Of a stretch of DNA of 64,000 bases, positions 62,227-64,000 are shown one piece after another (position 1 is the stretch's first letter; each line of letters starts with the position of its first letter). Source of the DNA: an uncultured Burkholderiales bacterium (GTDB lineage: Bacteria; Pseudomonadota; Gammaproteobacteria; Burkholderiales; Burkholderiaceae_E); the NCBI GenBank assembly GCA_902826305.1, contig CADEEH010000006.1:18139-82138 (forward strand), written 5' to 3'. The notes beneath the pieces were generated by a model that searched no databases, was not told the DNA's origin, and was given only the letters and a program-made list of their open reading frames with translations. A program made the translations under genes and the position numbers.

Positions 62227-63555
62227 TTGTCCGTCATCATCGATCGCCGGCTCAACGACCGCAACAAGAGCGCGGTCAATCGCCAGCGTTTCATCCGCCG
62301 CTACAAGGCGCACATCCAGCGTGCGGTGACCGACATGGTCGCCGACCGCTCGATCCGCGACATGGAACGCGGCGGCACGATCGACATCCCGGTGCGCGAC
62401 ATCTCGGAGCCGAGCTTCCGCCACGGCCCGGGCGGCGACCGGGAGATCGTCCACTCGGGCAACCGCACCTTCAATCCGGGTGACCGGATCGCACGGCCCA
62501 AGGGCGGCGGCCAGGGCAAGGGTTCCGGCAACGAAGGCGGCGAAGGCGAGGGTCAGGACGGCTTCTCGTTCGCGCTCTCGCGCGAGGAGTTCATGGAGAT
62601 CTTCTTCGACGATCTCGAACTTCCGCGGATGGTGCGCAACGTGCTGGGCGACATCAAGGAACGCCGCCCGCAGCGCGCCGGCTACACCACCAGCGGCTCG
62701 CCGACCAACCTGTCGGTGAACCGGTCGCTGCGCAACGCGATGGGGCGGCGGATCGCGCTGACCGCGTCGGCGCGCCGCGAACTCGCCGAGAAGGAAGCCG
62801 CACTCGCCGCACTCGCGTTCGCGACCAACCTGGCAAGCGACCCGGCCGCGGTCCCGCACGAGGCTCCGGTCGACGAGGAGATCGTCGCCGTGCCCGACGA
62901 GGCGCCGGAGACGCTGCGTGCCGAGATCGCCGAGCTCAAGCGACGCATCGCGCGTGTGCCGTTCCTCGATGACATCGACCTGCGCTACCGGCATCGCGTC
63001 TTCGTGCCGCAGCCCAAGAGCCAGGCGGTGATGTTCTGCCTGATGGACGTGTCGGCCTCGATGGACGAACGCAAGAAGGACCTGGCCAAGCGGTTCTTCA
63101 CGCTGCTGTACCTGTTCCTGACCCGCAAGTACGAGAAGGTCGAGGTGGTGTTCATCCGCCACACCGAGGATGCCGAGGAAGTCGACGAGGATCACTTCTT
63201 CCACGATCCGAAGACCGGCGGCACGGTCGTGCTGTCGGCGCTGCACCTGATGCGCGAGATCGTCGATGCGCGTTTCTCGCCGTCGGCCTGGAACATCTAC
63301 GGCGCCCAGGCCTCCGACGGCGATGCGTTCGGCGCGGACCCGGAGAAGAGCCGCGGTTTCCTCGAATCCGAACTGCTGCCGCTGGTGCGGCACTACGCGT
63401 ACATCGAGGTGCCCGACGAGCAGAGCCGGATCTCGACCCTCGCCTCGGCGTATCGACGCATCGAGTGCGACCACTTCGCGATGCGCGAGGTGCTCGAGCG
63501 CCGGGATATCTTCCCGGTGTTCCGCGAGCTCTTCTCGCACGAACTCACGCCGTAG
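62227..63555 (+). CDS. yeaH: YeaH/YhbH family protein (DUF444)
   Basis: A 442-aa protein of the PrkA-associated DUF444 family. The TTG at 62227 gives the standard start LSVIIDRRLNDRNKSAVNRQRFIRRYK and has CGGGAGA eight bases upstream; ATG-based alternatives would misplace the N-terminus. A Gly-rich linker lies near residue 95. A von Willebrand A-like domain with the MIDAS motif DVSASM occupies the C-terminal half, ending VFRELFSHELTP. It works with PrkA in stress responses; the mechanism is unknown. Confidence 0.93.
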   Translation: MSVIIDRRLNDRNKSAVNRQRFIRRYKAHIQRAVTDMVADRSIRDMERGGTIDIPVRDISEPSFRHGPGGDREIVHSGNRTFNPGDRIARPKGGGQGKGSGNEGGEGEGQDGFSFALSREEFMEIFFDDLELPRMVRNVLGDIKERRPQRAGYTTSGSPTNLSVNRSLRNAMGRRIALTASARRELAEKEAALAALAFATNLASDPAAVPHEAPVDEEIVAVPDEAPETLRAEIAELKRRIARVPFLDDIDLRYRHRVFVPQPKSQAVMFCLMDVSASMDERKKDLAKRFFTLLYLFLTRKYEKVEVVFIRHTEDAEEVDEDHFFHDPKTGGTVVLSALHLMREIVDARFSPSAWNIYGAQASDGDAFGADPEKSRGFLESELLPLVRHYAYIEVPDEQSRISTLASAYRRIECDHFAMREVLERRDIFPVFRELFSHELTP

Positions 63556-63594
63556 GCGGCCCAGAGCCGCCGACTGGCCACGCCCGGAGCGTCC

Positions 63595-64000
63595 ATGACC
63601 CTGCTATCCACCGGTGCCGACTGGACGTTCGAGCTGATCCAGACCTACGACAAGTCGATCAACGAGATCGCGGTCAAGGAATTCGGCCTGGACTGTTATC
63701 CGAACCAGATCGAGATCATCAGTTCGGAGCAGATGCTCGACGCCTACGCGTCCACCGGGCTGCCGATCGGCTACCCGCACTGGAGCTACGGCAAGGAATT
63801 CATCCGCAACGAACACGCGTACCGAAAGGGCGCGCGCGGCCTGGCCTACGAGATCGTCATCAACTCCAATCCGTGCATCGCGTACCTGATGGAGGAGAAC
63901 ACGATGCCGATGCAGGCGCTCGTGGTCGCCCACGCCTGCTACGGACACAACTCGTTCTTCAAGGGCAACTACCTGTTCCGCCAGTGGACCAACGCGGACG
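63595..64000 (+). CDS. SpoVR family protein, 3' part beyond window
   Basis: The first 135 codons of the third gene of the prkA-yeaH-spoVR operon. The start MTLLSTGADWTFELIQTYDKSINEIAVKEFGLDCYPNQIEII and the downstream IGYPHWSYGKEFIRNEHAY and AHACYGHNSFFKGNYLF are typical of SpoVR/YcgB. The function is unknown, although the name comes from a Bacillus sporulation gene. It begins 40 bases after the yeaH stop. About two thirds of the protein is missing. Confidence 0.94.
   Translation, partial: MTLLSTGADWTFELIQTYDKSINEIAVKEFGLDCYPNQIEIISSEQMLDAYASTGLPIGYPHWSYGKEFIRNEHAYRKGARGLAYEIVINSNPCIAYLMEENTMPMQALVVAHACYGHNSFFKGNYLFRQWTNAD

Noticed and set aside
60187..63540. A 1117-codon open frame antisense to prkA and yeaH
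   Set aside because: It crosses two conserved genes and an intergenic hairpin; the composition is typical of a shadow frame.
1..64000. tRNA, rRNA or known riboswitch
   Set aside because: No cloverleaf with a GTTC T-loop context or conserved rRNA sequence was noticed on either strand; a covariance search would be needed to be certain.

Overview
The window is GC-rich, densely coded DNA from a free-living Gram-negative bacterium. A tripartite RND pump, lipoprotein signals, a PQQ alcohol dehydrogenase with its cytochrome c, two HAAT-type ABC transporters (Urt and Liv), and the PrkA-YeaH-SpoVR operon all point to Pseudomonadota. The Liv/acyl-CoA-ligase cluster with a divergent Crp/Fnr gene is most reminiscent of Betaproteobacteria, but the class is an inference. 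I saw no rRNA, tRNA, CRISPR array or intact insertion sequence.

Bases 1-6,000 look like an accessory region. They hold a cut-off sterol-desaturase-type hydroxylase, 0.77 kb without a confident gene, an exported protein of unknown function, a short relic of an ABC exporter ATPase, an MFS transporter, an unknown soluble protein and an Imm11-like immunity-type protein with an extra C-terminal domain. Next come a GAF-GGDEF diguanylate cyclase and a cysteine hydrolase (6.1-8.0 kb).

Bases 8.0-19.1 kb form the most interesting unit. A LuxR-type response regulator and a giant hybrid sensor kinase, whose input half is a complete NCS1-type permease followed by a cysteine-rich zinc-ribbon-like segment, are transcribed leftward. 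The operon urtABCDE-fmdA-fmdB (urea/short-amide ABC importer, formamidase and zinc-ribbon partner) is transcribed rightward from the same 0.2-kb gap. That gap carries a perfect 6-4-6 palindrome. The layout suggests a transporter-like receptor that senses an amide or related nitrogen compound and controls its uptake and hydrolysis.

Bases 19.2-24.1 kb carry small metabolic and unknown genes: a GFA-fold protein, a lipoprotein, an NTF2-like protein, an MFS transporter, a PPOX flavoprotein and an alpha/beta hydrolase. Bases 24.1-34.1 kb are one long leftward operon: acyl-CoA ligase, livG, livH, a repeat-derived micro-ORF, livM, livK, livF, a PaaK-like ligase and an SDR. It fits uptake and CoA activation of a carboxylic acid. 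A divergent Crp/Fnr regulator (34.3 kb) and a palindrome lie at its head, and a 3-hydroxyacyl-CoA dehydrogenase follows. A 93-bp tandem repeat sits exactly at the livH/livM junction.

Bases 36-48 kb hold an acidic unknown protein, a CsgG-like lipoprotein, the mdtABC-OMF efflux operon, a Pro/Ala-rich lipoprotein and a DUF4019-like protein. Bases 48.3-54.4 kb hold a diheme cytochrome c and a PQQ alcohol dehydrogenase whose active site has the Asp-x-Asp pattern of lanthanide enzymes, then an ankyrin protein, an SRPBCC protein, a YVTN beta-propeller and an SrkA-type kinase. Bases 54.5-60 kb hold a histidine kinase with a degenerate receiver, EttA, a LysE exporter and an aldo/keto reductase. The window ends in prkA-yeaH-spoVR, with spoVR cut by the edge.
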